Positions 35,843-44,480 of a stretch of 64,000 bases of DNA are shown in pieces. The stretch's first letter is position 1. The number at the start of each line of letters is the position of its first letter. The DNA lies in the NCBI RefSeq assembly GCF_029257255.1, contig NZ_JARICI010000080.1, positions 23,093 to 87,092 of the forward strand, written 5' to 3'. The stretch is from Sporosarcina sp. (lineage in GTDB: Bacteria > Bacillota > Bacilli > Bacillales_A > Planococcaceae). The notes under the pieces were generated by a model. It worked only from the letters and a program-made list of their open reading frames with translations. It had not been told where the DNA came from and ran no database searches. Made by a program: the position numbers and the translations under genes.

Positions 35843-37033
35843 TTAATTCAACAGCTTCTCCGAAATCAATTTGAATCCATCAATAATCGTATCTTCTTCT
35901 ACCTCAATCAAAATGCAACGCTTGCCGTCGTAGTTGACCTGTTTGACATACTTCAAATCTTGCGGACTGATTGCGATATTGGCCACTTTCGTTTCGATCT
36001 TAATCGATTTCGACGTATAGCTCGGCACAATATGGGTTGCCTTCATTTCATACATATCATCGTCGACAACTGATTCAAACGCATTCTTTACTTGCTCTGC
36101 ATCAACATAATCCACACCACTCATTTTCAGCACACGTTCTATTTGCACTTTATCCAATGCCGGCGGCTCTTCCGGCTCCTCGTCTTCTTCATCCACTTCG
36201 GTCAAGCGATGCACAGCTTCATACACATTGGCAAGCGTCTGCGAAGCAACTTCTTCCCCCACCACATGCTTAATAATTTCTTCAAAAACTGCTTTATCAT
36301 CTGCAGCCGTCATGATCTCTTCGCCGTTCAATACTTCCTCAATGAAACGGTAATCCGGCTTATTCACCTTACCTGCAGCATACAGAATATGATTGACATC
36401 TGCCGCATTATCGGTGAAGCTCGGGAACAAAAAGCCGCCGACCGGTGATGCTAAATTAATAATCGGATCAATCATCGTATTCGCCTTAAATTCACGCTCA
36501 ATGAAATCAAAGACAATGGAGCGTTTCGGTAAATCCGTATGATTCATGCTGCACAGAATAAACGGTGTTGTGAACACTTCATCGCGCGCATCAATTTCTG
36601 TTTCCTCACTGTTGCGCTTCGTCTTCTTGAAATAATTTCCTCGTATGAATGTTACCACTAAATCTTTTTCATACTGTACTTCTTTCACCATTTTCAACGC
36701 CAGATGCTGCATCTCATCTTTCCATTCATCTGCTTCTTCAGCTTGAAGCCCGGCGTATAATAGCTTCTGTGCGTGGTCCGGCTGTTCATCGGTCTGCGGT
36801 TCAAACTTCACTTCAAACAGCTTCATTCCCAGCTTGCCGCCCAGCACTTTTTTGAAATTTGCCAAAAACAGCTCTTGTTGCTCGCGATCCAGCAAAGGGA
36901 ATGCCTGACTCTCCTCATGGTAGATCTCACTGCTCTCCTGCCGGATATAAATATTGTATATATCCGTGATCGTCAGCAAATCCGAATCAACTTTAAAACG
37001 CTTGCGGATGTCCGCGATATCATTTTTATTCAT
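35843..37033 (-). CDS. DUF4317 domain-containing protein
   Basis: A 396-aa soluble acidic protein beginning MNKNDIADIRKRFK and containing FKKVLGGKLGMKLFEVKF and SPVGGFLFPSFTDNAADVN, which I recognise as the DUF4317 family found across Firmicutes. Function unknown. The SD AGGAG lies rather far (12 nt) from the ATG. It is monocistronic. Confidence 0.85.
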   Translation of the reverse strand: MNKNDIADIRKRFKVDSDLLTITDIYNIYIRQESSEIYHEESQAFPLLDREQQELFLANFKKVLGGKLGMKLFEVKFEPQTDEQPDHAQKLLYAGLQAEEADEWKDEMQHLALKMVKEVQYEKDLVVTFIRGNYFKKTKRNSEETEIDARDEVFTTPFILCSMNHTDLPKRSIVFDFIEREFKANTMIDPIINLASPVGGFLFPSFTDNAADVNHILYAAGKVNKPDYRFIEEVLNGEEIMTAADDKAVFEEIIKHVVGEEVASQTLANVYEAVHRLTEVDEEDEEPEEPPALDKVQIERVLKMSGVDYVDAEQVKNAFESVVDDDMYEMKATHIVPSYTSKSIKIETKVANIAISPQDLKYVKQVNYDGKRCILIEVEEDTIIDGFKLISEKLLN

Positions 37034-37209
37034 CTATTATTTCCACTCCTGATCACTAACATTCTATAGTCCATTATAGCGGACTTCCCCTGCATAAATT
37101 GACTAATTATCGGGGAAAGCAAAAATATTGTGGATTTCAGACATAATATATAGGCATTAGGGTAAACAGAAAAATAGATCATAAAATTTCGAATAGGAGA
37201 AGTGATATC

Positions 37210-37632
37210 ATGTCAGAAAAATTATTCACCTCAACAGCTACAGCTACAGGCGGCCGTGAAGGTCATGTAAAATCTTCAAACGGAGTTGTCGAGTTTGATA
37301 CGGCTATGCCGGGTACGAAGAGAGAAAAAGAGCTGACAAATTCTACTAATCCTGAACAATTATTCGCAGCTGGCTATGCATCTTGTTTTGACGGCGCGCT
37401 GCAATTAGTTGCAGGCAAAGAGCATGTCAAATTCTCTTCCGAAGTTACGGCAAACGTCAGTCTGTGTAAAGACGAATCAGACGGTGGTTTTAAACTTGAA
37501 GTGAAACTGCAAGTAAAAGGAACAGACATCGAAAAGGACAAGCTTGAAGACCTGGTAGAAAAAGCTCATCAATTCTGTCCGTACTCGAAAGCTACGAGAG
37601 GAAATATCGAAGTATCGTTAGAAGTACTATAA
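37210..37632 (+). CDS. ohr: Organic hydroperoxide resistance protein (Ohr/OsmC family)
   Basis: A 140-aa thiol peroxidase that reduces organic hydroperoxides to alcohols. Both redox cysteines are in place: Cys59 in GYASCFDGAL and Cys123 in QFCPYSKATRGN. SD AGGAGAAG precedes the ATG. No OhrR gene is adjacent, but the near-palindrome ATAAATTGACTAATTAT at 37094-37110, overlapping a TTGACT, could be a MarR/OhrR-type operator. Confidence 0.95.
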   Translation: MSEKLFTSTATATGGREGHVKSSNGVVEFDTAMPGTKREKELTNSTNPEQLFAAGYASCFDGALQLVAGKEHVKFSSEVTANVSLCKDESDGGFKLEVKLQVKGTDIEKDKLEDLVEKAHQFCPYSKATRGNIEVSLEVL

Positions 37633-37643
37633 TAGAATCGATC

Positions 37644-37680
37644 AAAAGGCTGCAGACAATTGTTTCGTCTGCAGCCTTTT
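37644..37680. terminator. Bidirectional terminator, ohr / NUDIX
   Basis: A 14-bp perfect stem (AAAAGGCTGCAGAC with GTCTGCAGCCTTTT) around a 9-nt loop between convergent genes. Confidence 0.92.
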
Positions 37681-38306
37681 CATGTCGTTTTTTTCATAAT
37701 TTCTATAAAATGTTTCAGAATTCTTGCTGTCAATCCCCACACCGTATAATTACCGTATTCATAAAACCACTCTTCCAATGAATGACTTCTCCATTGGTAT
37801 TGATCGCCATTCATGATCTTCTCATATGGGAAGTTTGTGGCTGGAGACGGATTTATAGATATTAGATGCATGTAAGGCTCATGCTTAAGAAGCCATTCTA
37901 CAGGGATTGCGAAGACTTCTTCTACCTCGTCTTTATTGTAGCTACGGATGATTTCATTATAATCAATGACTGCTACAAATGGATGTACAACAAACGATGG
38001 AGATGCAATATACGGGCTTAACTCGCCAATCACCCTTACAGTGTCGGGATTAATCCCTAGTTCTTCCTGCGTCTCCCGCAAAGCAGCCGCCATCGGAGAA
38101 GCGTCTGTCGCATCAATGCGTCCTCCAGGGAAACTGATATCTCCCGGCTGCTTTCTCATCTTGAATGATCGTACTTCAAATAAAACATGCCATTCATCCT
38201 CGGACTTTACAAGCGGAATAACTACAGCTGAACGAAAAGCCGTATCTTCTCCAATGAACAGCGATTTACTATCCTGAATTTTATCGTGCAGTCGATCCAA
38301 GTTCAT
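37680..38306 (-). CDS. NUDIX hydrolase, CoA pyrophosphatase type
   Basis: A 208-aa NUDIX enzyme with the full box GGRIDATDASPMAAALRETQ followed by EELGI, preceded by the CoA-specific motif FEVRSFKMRKQPGDISFPGG. It would cleave CoA to phosphopantetheine and adenosine 3',5'-bisphosphate. SD GGGGTGAG precedes the ATG. Substrate is assigned by motif; not tested. Confidence 0.92.
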   Translation of the reverse strand: MNLDRLHDKIQDSKSLFIGEDTAFRSAVVIPLVKSEDEWHVLFEVRSFKMRKQPGDISFPGGRIDATDASPMAAALRETQEELGINPDTVRVIGELSPYIASPSFVVHPFVAVIDYNEIIRSYNKDEVEEVFAIPVEWLLKHEPYMHLISINPSPATNFPYEKIMNGDQYQWRSHSLEEWFYEYGNYTVWGLTARILKHFIEIMKKTT

Positions 38307-38371
38307 AGAATATTCTCACCCCGGTGTTTTTATCTATAGTATCATTACTATCGTTCGGATAAAAGAGATTC

Positions 38372-38399
38372 AAAAAAGCCACCCATTTAGAGTGACTTT
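38372..38399 (-). terminator. Terminator of the M48 protease gene
   Basis: On the minus strand AAAGTCACTC pairs with GGGTGGCTTT (two G-U) around TAAAT, followed by Ts. Confidence 0.75.
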
Positions 38400-38410
38400 C
38401 ATATAGCAGA

Positions 38411-39682
38411 TTAGTATTCTAATATTTCCTTAAATTCTTCTTCCGTTTGGACTCCTAAATAACTCACTCCTGATTCACCATCAACATCTTTTGCTAATGG
38501 ATCTGCACCATATTCATAGAGCAGTGCTGCCAACTCATAATCTCCATTCGACAATGCTGCTGTTAAAACAGTTGAGTAATTATCCGAGTCATTTGGATTT
38601 GCCCCATTTTCCAATAATACTTCAGCAACTTCAACATTGCTGTTGTAGACTGCATAGTGAAGTGCAGTTGTATGTTCGTCATCTTCTTCAAAGATATCCT
38701 GCCCCTGCACCACATACTTCTCTACTTCTTTAACGTCTCCATCTGCCGCTGCCTCCATGAGCCCGTTTAAACTAGGGGAATCATATTCATCCTGAAAGCC
38801 GACCAGGAACGTAGAAAGAAAAGTAGAACCCAGAGCAAAAAAGAAAATAATCCCAACATACAGAACGGTAATAGCTCCACCTGCGATAAGTGCGCCTACT
38901 GTAATTCTCCCTGCATTAGACCTGAAGTTCGGTGTTCCTTCGACCTGCATAAATTGGCCGACTGTCTGAATTCGTTTTGGCAGATTGGGATGGCTGGATA
39001 ATACTTCGGAAAACCATACCGCTACATTGGATTCACTTTCAATCTGTTCGAGGTAAGAGACTTCATCCACTTCTTTATAAAGCCCTTTCCCGACACCTAA
39101 AATAATAAGTGCCCGTTTTGCAGCGATCCCGTCCTGCGTGTAATAGGCGGCATGCCGATCACATGTATACTCACAGGCACGGCTGTAGGCCTGTGATAGA
39201 AAGGGGATAAAATTGGCAGGCATAGTCAGGATGTTTTTCCACACATGTCTTCGTTTAATATGGGCAAGTTCATGGGCAATAATGAAATCCAGTTCCTTTT
39301 CACCCTGCTGTCTCGCCAGTTCGAACACTTCCGAATAAATCACCATCATATTTCTGCCCATAAATCTTGTGGCAAATGCATTTAAAGCACCTTCAGAATT
39401 AATTACGAATATATCAGGTACTTTAGCTACTCCCATTTGCACGGATAAGTCCACAACTCTCTTATAGACATCAGGAAACTGTTTTTCATTCACCCGAATC
39501 CCGTTCCCCCGTATACTTCCGATCATGATGGCATTCATAACTAATAAAATGGCAAGAATCGCTGCCGCAATCAGGATACCGACAACACTAATAATGGCAA
39601 GTAAGTAGATGATGACACTGAATACAATACTAATGACAAAATACGGCGTTTCTTTACTTGAAAGTAACGATTGATTTCCCAA
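38411..39682 (-). CDS. M48 family membrane metalloprotease with C-terminal ankyrin repeats
   Basis: About 423 aa. Two N-terminal transmembrane helices, then an M48 (HtpX-like) domain with the zinc motif HELAHIKRRH and the downstream Glu in YSRACEYTCDRHAAYY, a further transmembrane pair (residues about 265-305), and three ankyrin repeats at the C-terminus (TALHYAVYNSNVEVAEVLLENGANPN, then TVLTAALSNGDYELAALLYEYGADPL). M48 enzymes degrade membrane proteins; the ankyrin tail is unusual and suggests a protein partner. TTG 39682 has AGGAGG 7 nt upstream; the longest-ORF start at 39727 lacks an SD. Confidence 0.88.
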   Translation of the reverse strand: MGNQSLLSSKETPYFVISIVFSVIIYLLAIISVVGILIAAAILAILLVMNAIMIGSIRGNGIRVNEKQFPDVYKRVVDLSVQMGVAKVPDIFVINSEGALNAFATRFMGRNMMVIYSEVFELARQQGEKELDFIIAHELAHIKRRHVWKNILTMPANFIPFLSQAYSRACEYTCDRHAAYYTQDGIAAKRALIILGVGKGLYKEVDEVSYLEQIESESNVAVWFSEVLSSHPNLPKRIQTVGQFMQVEGTPNFRSNAGRITVGALIAGGAITVLYVGIIFFFALGSTFLSTFLVGFQDEYDSPSLNGLMEAAADGDVKEVEKYVVQGQDIFEEDDEHTTALHYAVYNSNVEVAEVLLENGANPNDSDNYSTVLTAALSNGDYELAALLYEYGADPLAKDVDGESGVSYLGVQTEEEFKEILEY

Positions 39683-39883
39683 CAAACACCCTCCTAATAT
39701 GTACTGATAAATTACTAATGAAAACAATTACTGACTTGGATATTCTGTTAATCTACCATATCTTACAATAACATTCTCATAATATAGAAAAATTGAATCT
39801 TATTACCTGTCAATTACGATTAGTTAACCAAACCATTCTAACTAGCTTTTACTTATTCATACTCAATTTGCCCTCGGATAAAG

Positions 39884-39917
39884 AAAAAAGGAACACATAT
39901 AGTTTATGCATTCCTTT
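39884..39917 (-). terminator. Terminator of the heme-uptake (isd) operon
   Basis: On the minus strand a 13-bp stem (AAAGGAATGCATA with TATGTGTTCCTTT, two G-U) and 5-nt loop followed by TTTCTTT, just after srtB. Confidence 0.8.
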
Positions 39918-39937
39918 GTAAGTAGTAACTCCTATTT

Positions 39938-40714
39938 TTATCTTTTCACTAATTTTCCTTGTACCACGTAGCGCTTGTCTTTACTGTTGACGGAATTATT
40001 GCATGTAGAAAGCGTAACGATTTGATCGTCCGGTCCTACTTCCACCGGCATATCAATCAGCGAACGCGATTCCACTTCCCCTAAGAAGTCCCCAAACTCT
40101 TCATCCGACTGGAAATGCGTCTCAATATAATAAAAGTCGATGGTCGTTTCATAGGCAGCGAACACTTCAATGTCATAGCCTTCATACAACGTGTCCATAT
40201 AGATCACCGAATGTTTATTGGCATAGTCCTGATCACCGAACTTCTTCAGGCTGCCGAACATCGTATCATTTCTCATGGCGTGGCCGTAAATGACTGTGTT
40301 GCGGCTCATGTCCGTCACGTCATTGCGGAAATCCATGAAGACACTTCCTGCACGGCTGTAATCTCCCTTGAAATTGCGGTTTAGATAAAAGTCGTTATCC
40401 TCCGCCTGCAGAATCGGATTATTGACCTTTGAACCTTCCACTGAGATCCAGCCGACGATATCATCATTCACCTTATGCAGCTCTTCAAATTGCGGCCGCA
40501 TCGTGTAACGTGATAAAATGGCTTCTTTATTTGAACCTTCTACAACCCCAGGCTCCGTGACATTCTCCAGTGCCGTCTCGTAGATCTCCTGTGTCTCTTT
40601 CAATGAACTGGCAGCTTCTACGTACGTATAGAGATACTGTACCAGTAAATAACCCGAATAAAGAAAGACTGCCAGATAAACAAACGGCATCACTTTCGAC
40701 AAACGTTTTTTCAT
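39938..40714 (-). CDS. srtB: Class B sortase
   Basis: A 258-aa type II membrane transpeptidase that anchors NPQT/NPKT-type proteins to peptidoglycan. One N-terminal transmembrane helix (VMPFVYLAVFLYSGYLLVQYL) and the catalytic triad His145 (IYGHAMRN), Cys238 (VTLSTCNN) and Arg248 (KDKRYVV) are present. SD GGAGG precedes the ATG. As last gene of the heme operon its substrate is almost certainly IsdC (sorting motif NPQTS). Confidence 0.96.
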   Translation of the reverse strand: MKKRLSKVMPFVYLAVFLYSGYLLVQYLYTYVEAASSLKETQEIYETALENVTEPGVVEGSNKEAILSRYTMRPQFEELHKVNDDIVGWISVEGSKVNNPILQAEDNDFYLNRNFKGDYSRAGSVFMDFRNDVTDMSRNTVIYGHAMRNDTMFGSLKKFGDQDYANKHSVIYMDTLYEGYDIEVFAAYETTIDFYYIETHFQSDEEFGDFLGEVESRSLIDMPVEVGPDDQIVTLSTCNNSVNSKDKRYVVQGKLVKR

Positions 40715-40725
40715 TCGGAGACCTC

Positions 40726-41496
40726 CTAAATACCGAGTGACATCATATAGAGGCCGATCTCGTCGTCTTCCTTGAAGATCGCATTGACGCCGTACACCTG
40801 CTTAATAACGTCTTTCGTAATCACTTCGAGCGGCGGTCCTTCTGCCACAATCTGTCCCGCCTTCATCATGATGATTTCATCGCTGTAGCGGATTGCCTGG
40901 TTGATATCGTGCAACACCATGACAATCGTCAGTCCGTATTCTTCATTCAGCGACTTCACCAGTTCCAGCAGCTCAATCTGATAGTAGATATCTAAATACG
41001 TCGTCGGTTCGTCCAGACAAAGAATTTCAGAGCGTTGTGCCAATGCCATTGCAATCCACACACGCTGGCGTTCTCCGCCTGACAGCGCCTCCAGATCTTT
41101 ATCACGCTTATCGATCAGGTTCGTCACCGACAGCGCCCAGTCGATCGCCTGACGGTCTTCTTCCTGTGCACGCTGCAGTAAGTGTTTATGCGGCAACCTG
41201 CCAAAGCCAACAAGCTTTTCAATCGTCAAATCTTTCGGTATATCATTTTGCTGATAGACAATCGCCAGCTTTTTTGCGAATTCCTTTGGCTTATACTGCA
41301 GTAAATCGCGATTTTCCAATGAAGCTGATCCTGACTTCGGTGCATTGTTTCTGGACAGCACACTTAATAACGTCGATTTTCCGCAGCCGTTCGGTCCGAT
41401 GATCGTCGTGATCTTGCCTTTTTGAATCGACGTCGACACGCCGTCCAAATGGTTCGTTTTATTATCATGCGAGACAATGATACTTTTCATTTCCAT
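40726..41496 (-). CDS. Heme/iron ABC transporter ATP-binding protein
   Basis: A 256-aa FecE-like ATPase: Walker A GPNGCGKST, signature LSGGERQRVWIAMALAQ, Walker B ILCLDEPTTYLD, H-loop MVLHDINQA. It energises the permease encoded immediately upstream (gap 6 nt). In B. anthracis-type isd clusters this position is held by the heme importer ATPase. Confidence 0.94.
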   Translation of the reverse strand: MEMKSIIVSHDNKTNHLDGVSTSIQKGKITTIIGPNGCGKSTLLSVLSRNNAPKSGSASLENRDLLQYKPKEFAKKLAIVYQQNDIPKDLTIEKLVGFGRLPHKHLLQRAQEEDRQAIDWALSVTNLIDKRDKDLEALSGGERQRVWIAMALAQRSEILCLDEPTTYLDIYYQIELLELVKSLNEEYGLTIVMVLHDINQAIRYSDEIIMMKAGQIVAEGPPLEVITKDVIKQVYGVNAIFKEDDEIGLYMMSLGI

Positions 41497-41502
41497 AGCA
41501 GG

Positions 41503-42468
41503 TCACTCTTTTCGCAGTAAGAATATGAGGAACGGTCCGCCAATAATGGCCATGATCGTCGATGCAGGTATCTCAAGTGGGGACACAATAGTCCTTCCAA
41601 TCGTATCAGCCAGCAGGATGATGAGGGCTCCTAGTAGCGCCGTAAATGGTATCAGCACTTTGTGGTCATAGCCCACTAATCTGCGTGCAATATGTGGTAC
41701 GAGTAAGCCGACAAATGAAATGACGCCCGCCACAACAACCGAAATTGCTGAAAGTAAAACTGCCACTGCCGCAATGATCAGCCTTGCACGTGCCACGTGG
41801 AAACCAATGCTCTTTGCCGTCTTATCCTGCAGCACCAGCAAGTTACACCAGCTATAAAGTGCAAATGCCAACACTAAACCAATTGTGCCGTATGTAACAA
41901 TCGTAGAAACATCTTTCCAAGTGCGCAGCGTCAGATTCGAACCTATGACACTAGATGCCGAAACATTCAGCGATCCGCCAAAGCTGATGAATGCTTCCGT
42001 CAGCCCTGTGAACATCGCATTGATTGCGATTCCGACTAAAATCAGTTTCAACGGACTGAGCCCAGACTTCCATGACAGCGCAAAAACGAGGAAGCAAGCA
42101 AATGCTCCGCCCATAAATGCGAATAAAGGCGTCATGAAAAAGAGCGCTGGGAAAAACGAAATGATAAATAACTGAACAAAAGCAGCACCTGAAGAAATCC
42201 CGATAATCCCTGCATCTGCCAGCGGATTACGCATCACCGACTGCAGCAGAACACCTGAAACGGAAAGTGCCGCCCCTGCAAATAAAGCGACGATGATCCG
42301 GGGAAAACGTAGATCCCGAATCGCTTCCATCTGGCTGTTTCCTTTTTCAAAGAGTGCGCTAAAAAATTCGAAAAATCCCATTTGAATACTGCCGGTCGTA
42401 GCTGAATAAACGATGGTCACGATAAGCAGCACAGCTACTGCCACATAACTAACAATTCTTTTTGTCAT
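41503..42468 (-). CDS. isdF: Heme ABC transporter permease (FecCD family)
   Basis: A 321-aa permease with 9-10 transmembrane helices and the FecCD stretches RFPRIIVALFAGAALSVSGV, QSVMRNPLADAGIIGISSGA and SFVGLLVPHIARRLVGYDHK (the latter contacts the ATPase). SD AAGGGAAG precedes the ATG. It forms the heme importer with IsdE and the adjacent ATPase. Confidence 0.94.
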   Translation of the reverse strand: MTKRIVSYVAVAVLLIVTIVYSATTGSIQMGFFEFFSALFEKGNSQMEAIRDLRFPRIIVALFAGAALSVSGVLLQSVMRNPLADAGIIGISSGAAFVQLFIISFFPALFFMTPLFAFMGGAFACFLVFALSWKSGLSPLKLILVGIAINAMFTGLTEAFISFGGSLNVSASSVIGSNLTLRTWKDVSTIVTYGTIGLVLAFALYSWCNLLVLQDKTAKSIGFHVARARLIIAAVAVLLSAISVVVAGVISFVGLLVPHIARRLVGYDHKVLIPFTALLGALIILLADTIGRTIVSPLEIPASTIMAIIGGPFLIFLLRKE

Positions 42469-42509
42469 AGCGGACTTCCCTTTTCACCGTAATTCATCAA
42501 TCAGTCTGA

Positions 42510-43415
42510 TCAACGATAGAATATCTTGATTAACTCTTTCAATGCTTCCGGTACCTGCAGAGAAGCAGTCGTTCCGAAAAGCTCTTCTTCCAAATCATAA
42601 ACTTTGCCGTTTTTCACAGCATCAAAGTGTTTCCACACATCATTCGTTTTGAATTCTTCATCAAACATTTCTACAACTTCTTCCGGCATACCGTGTGACA
42701 AGCGCAAGATAATGTCCGGATTACTGTTGTGAAGATATTCTGTATTGGAAGACAGATATTCTGGATCTTGCCCTTCCATTACGTTAATGCCGCCTGCACG
42801 CTTCACTAAATCGCCTGCATAAGAGTTTTCCGTAGCTACCAGATAACTGCCGGGAATTCCAAGTAAAATCAATACACGCGGTCCTTTTCGGTTCGCTGCA
42901 ACTGTTTCTGCAGCTTCAATATTCTTTTGCAGATTGGCCGTCAGTTTATCCGCTTTTTCTGTACGGTCATAACGCTCCCCAAGTGCTTGAATCTCCGCAA
43001 TCATCGAATCAACACTTTGGAAGTTCAAAAACTTCACCGGAACATTTAACTGTTCGAAGCTGTCGATCAAATCATATTCCAGCGTAGAAACGGACAACAC
43101 TTCTGTCGGATCTAAAGACTTCACAATCTCCATATCTGGAGTCATCGCGTTGCCGATAGTCGGCAGTCCGTCAAAGCGAGTGGGCAGTTGCTTTTCTGAT
43201 TCAGGGACAGCGATTGCGTCGATGTCTAACTTATCCAGGATATCTGCAATGACGACTGTTCCCGCTACAATGCGCTGATCTGATTCTTTTACTGTGTCAT
43301 CGCCGGCTTTGTCTGCTGCCGGACTTTCCTTATCTGTATCTGCACCGCAACCCGCCACAAACGCTAATACGAGAACGGCTGCGAACAACGTAAAATATCT
43401 CCATGTTTTCTGCAC
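42510..43415 (-). CDS. isdE: Heme-binding lipoprotein IsdE
   Basis: A 301-aa substrate-binding lipoprotein with signal peptide and lipobox FVAGC. The two-lobe fold has the IsdE features GNAMTPDMEIVKSL (candidate axial Met) and LRLSHGMPEEVVEMF (candidate axial His in the HGMP motif), the Met/His pair that coordinates heme in Staphylococcus aureus IsdE. GTG 43415 is preferred: GGAGG lies 8 nt upstream, while the GTG at 43430 overlaps that SD. Confidence 0.93.
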   Translation of the reverse strand: MQKTWRYFTLFAAVLVLAFVAGCGADTDKESPAADKAGDDTVKESDQRIVAGTVVIADILDKLDIDAIAVPESEKQLPTRFDGLPTIGNAMTPDMEIVKSLDPTEVLSVSTLEYDLIDSFEQLNVPVKFLNFQSVDSMIAEIQALGERYDRTEKADKLTANLQKNIEAAETVAANRKGPRVLILLGIPGSYLVATENSYAGDLVKRAGGINVMEGQDPEYLSSNTEYLHNSNPDIILRLSHGMPEEVVEMFDEEFKTNDVWKHFDAVKNGKVYDLEEELFGTTASLQVPEALKELIKIFYR

Positions 43416-43433
43416 GCTGTAATCCTCCACTCA

Positions 43434-44360
43434 TCATTTACTGATGACTTCTTTTTTTCTGTTTATCATTCGTCGGATGAATAAAACGCCTGAAAGTATA
43501 CAGGCAAGAAACAGGATACCGACTTTTGCAAGTTCAAATGGAATGGCAGGACCTTCTGCTGTCTGTGTCTGAGCCCGGGTCGGAGCCACTGCTGCTTGTT
43601 CTGCTACCTGCACCACTGCCGGTTTTACCAGACTTTGCTCTTTTACTGGCTGTTCTATTGCCGGCTCATCCTGTGTCCGATCAAATACTAGCTGCTCCTC
43701 TTCAGATGCTGCTTTTCGTGCTGCTTCTGCAGCCTGCTGTTTTTCTCTAGCCTCTGCAGCTTCCTTTGAATGTCTGGAGGGTCGGGGGGTATACGACCAT
43801 CTTTCCGTCTTTTTGATGATTGGTGATTTATTTGAATTCACAGATTCATCCCTGGCCGACGGCTCTGCTTTTCCATCCGTCTGCCCTGCGCTGCCAATAG
43901 CATCCTGCTCTCCTGCAGCCTGCTGTTCTTCCTTAGGCAGTGAATTCTTATTAATGACTAGTTCTCGTGAAAATGCAATCGGAATATCGTCTGCAGACCA
44001 TTGAAAAGTTCCTTCGAGAATGAACTTCTCCTGTATATTCTTTATATCAAACTGAACTAAATTTTCATCGGCATTCAGTGAAGACTTTAGCTGACTTCCT
44101 GACTGTTTCACGGTTATTTTCTTGATGACGTCTTGATATTTCACTGGAACCGATAGACTGTAGCGACCTTCTTTAACTGTCAGTTCAGCTTTATTGCCGA
44201 ATAAAACTTCCTGACTCGCTGCTCCTTCTGATTGAAAACTTAGCTCAACTTGATACACACCATTGACGGGTTTTCGTTCTGCCGCGTCAGCAGCTGAATG
44301 AAAGGGCAGCAGTACAGAGACCATCAAGATCAGGATTGAAAGACCACCTATTCTTTTCAT
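43434..44360 (-). CDS. Membrane-anchored NEAT-domain protein
   Basis: About 308 aa: signal peptide, one NEAT-like domain (roughly residues 30-135; GVYQVELSFQ to LVQFDIKNIQEKFILEGTF), a long low-complexity linker rich in Ala, Glu, Gln and Pro, and a C-terminal transmembrane helix (VGILFLACILSGVLFI) with a basic tail. The heme-coordinating YxxxY of NEAT domains is absent (IPIAF aligns there), so it may bind hemoproteins or act as a structural partner rather than hold heme itself. There is no sortase signal. ATG 44360 is used; its SD (AAGGGAG) is distant. Confidence 0.75.
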   Translation of the reverse strand: MKRIGGLSILILMVSVLLPFHSAADAAERKPVNGVYQVELSFQSEGAASQEVLFGNKAELTVKEGRYSLSVPVKYQDVIKKITVKQSGSQLKSSLNADENLVQFDIKNIQEKFILEGTFQWSADDIPIAFSRELVINKNSLPKEEQQAAGEQDAIGSAGQTDGKAEPSARDESVNSNKSPIIKKTERWSYTPRPSRHSKEAAEAREKQQAAEAARKAASEEEQLVFDRTQDEPAIEQPVKEQSLVKPAVVQVAEQAAVAPTRAQTQTAEGPAIPFELAKVGILFLACILSGVLFIRRMINRKKEVISK

Positions 44361-44429
44361 TTCAGACCCGCACGCTCCCTTCAATTTCAGAAACCGGTTT
44401 TACTGCTGAATACAGATAAAACGACAGGA

Positions 44430-44465
44430 ACTTCCTCCCGCTTAATGAAAAAAGCGAAAGGAAGT
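44430..44465 (-). terminator. Intra-operon stem-loop between hemophore and NEAT genes
   Basis: On the minus strand ACTTCCT pairs with AGGAAGT, with an inner GCTT/AAGC helix; only a weak T-run follows. It may lower transcription of the downstream transport genes or protect the upstream mRNA. Confidence 0.45.
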
Positions 44466-44480
44466 ATCTGTTCGAATTAC

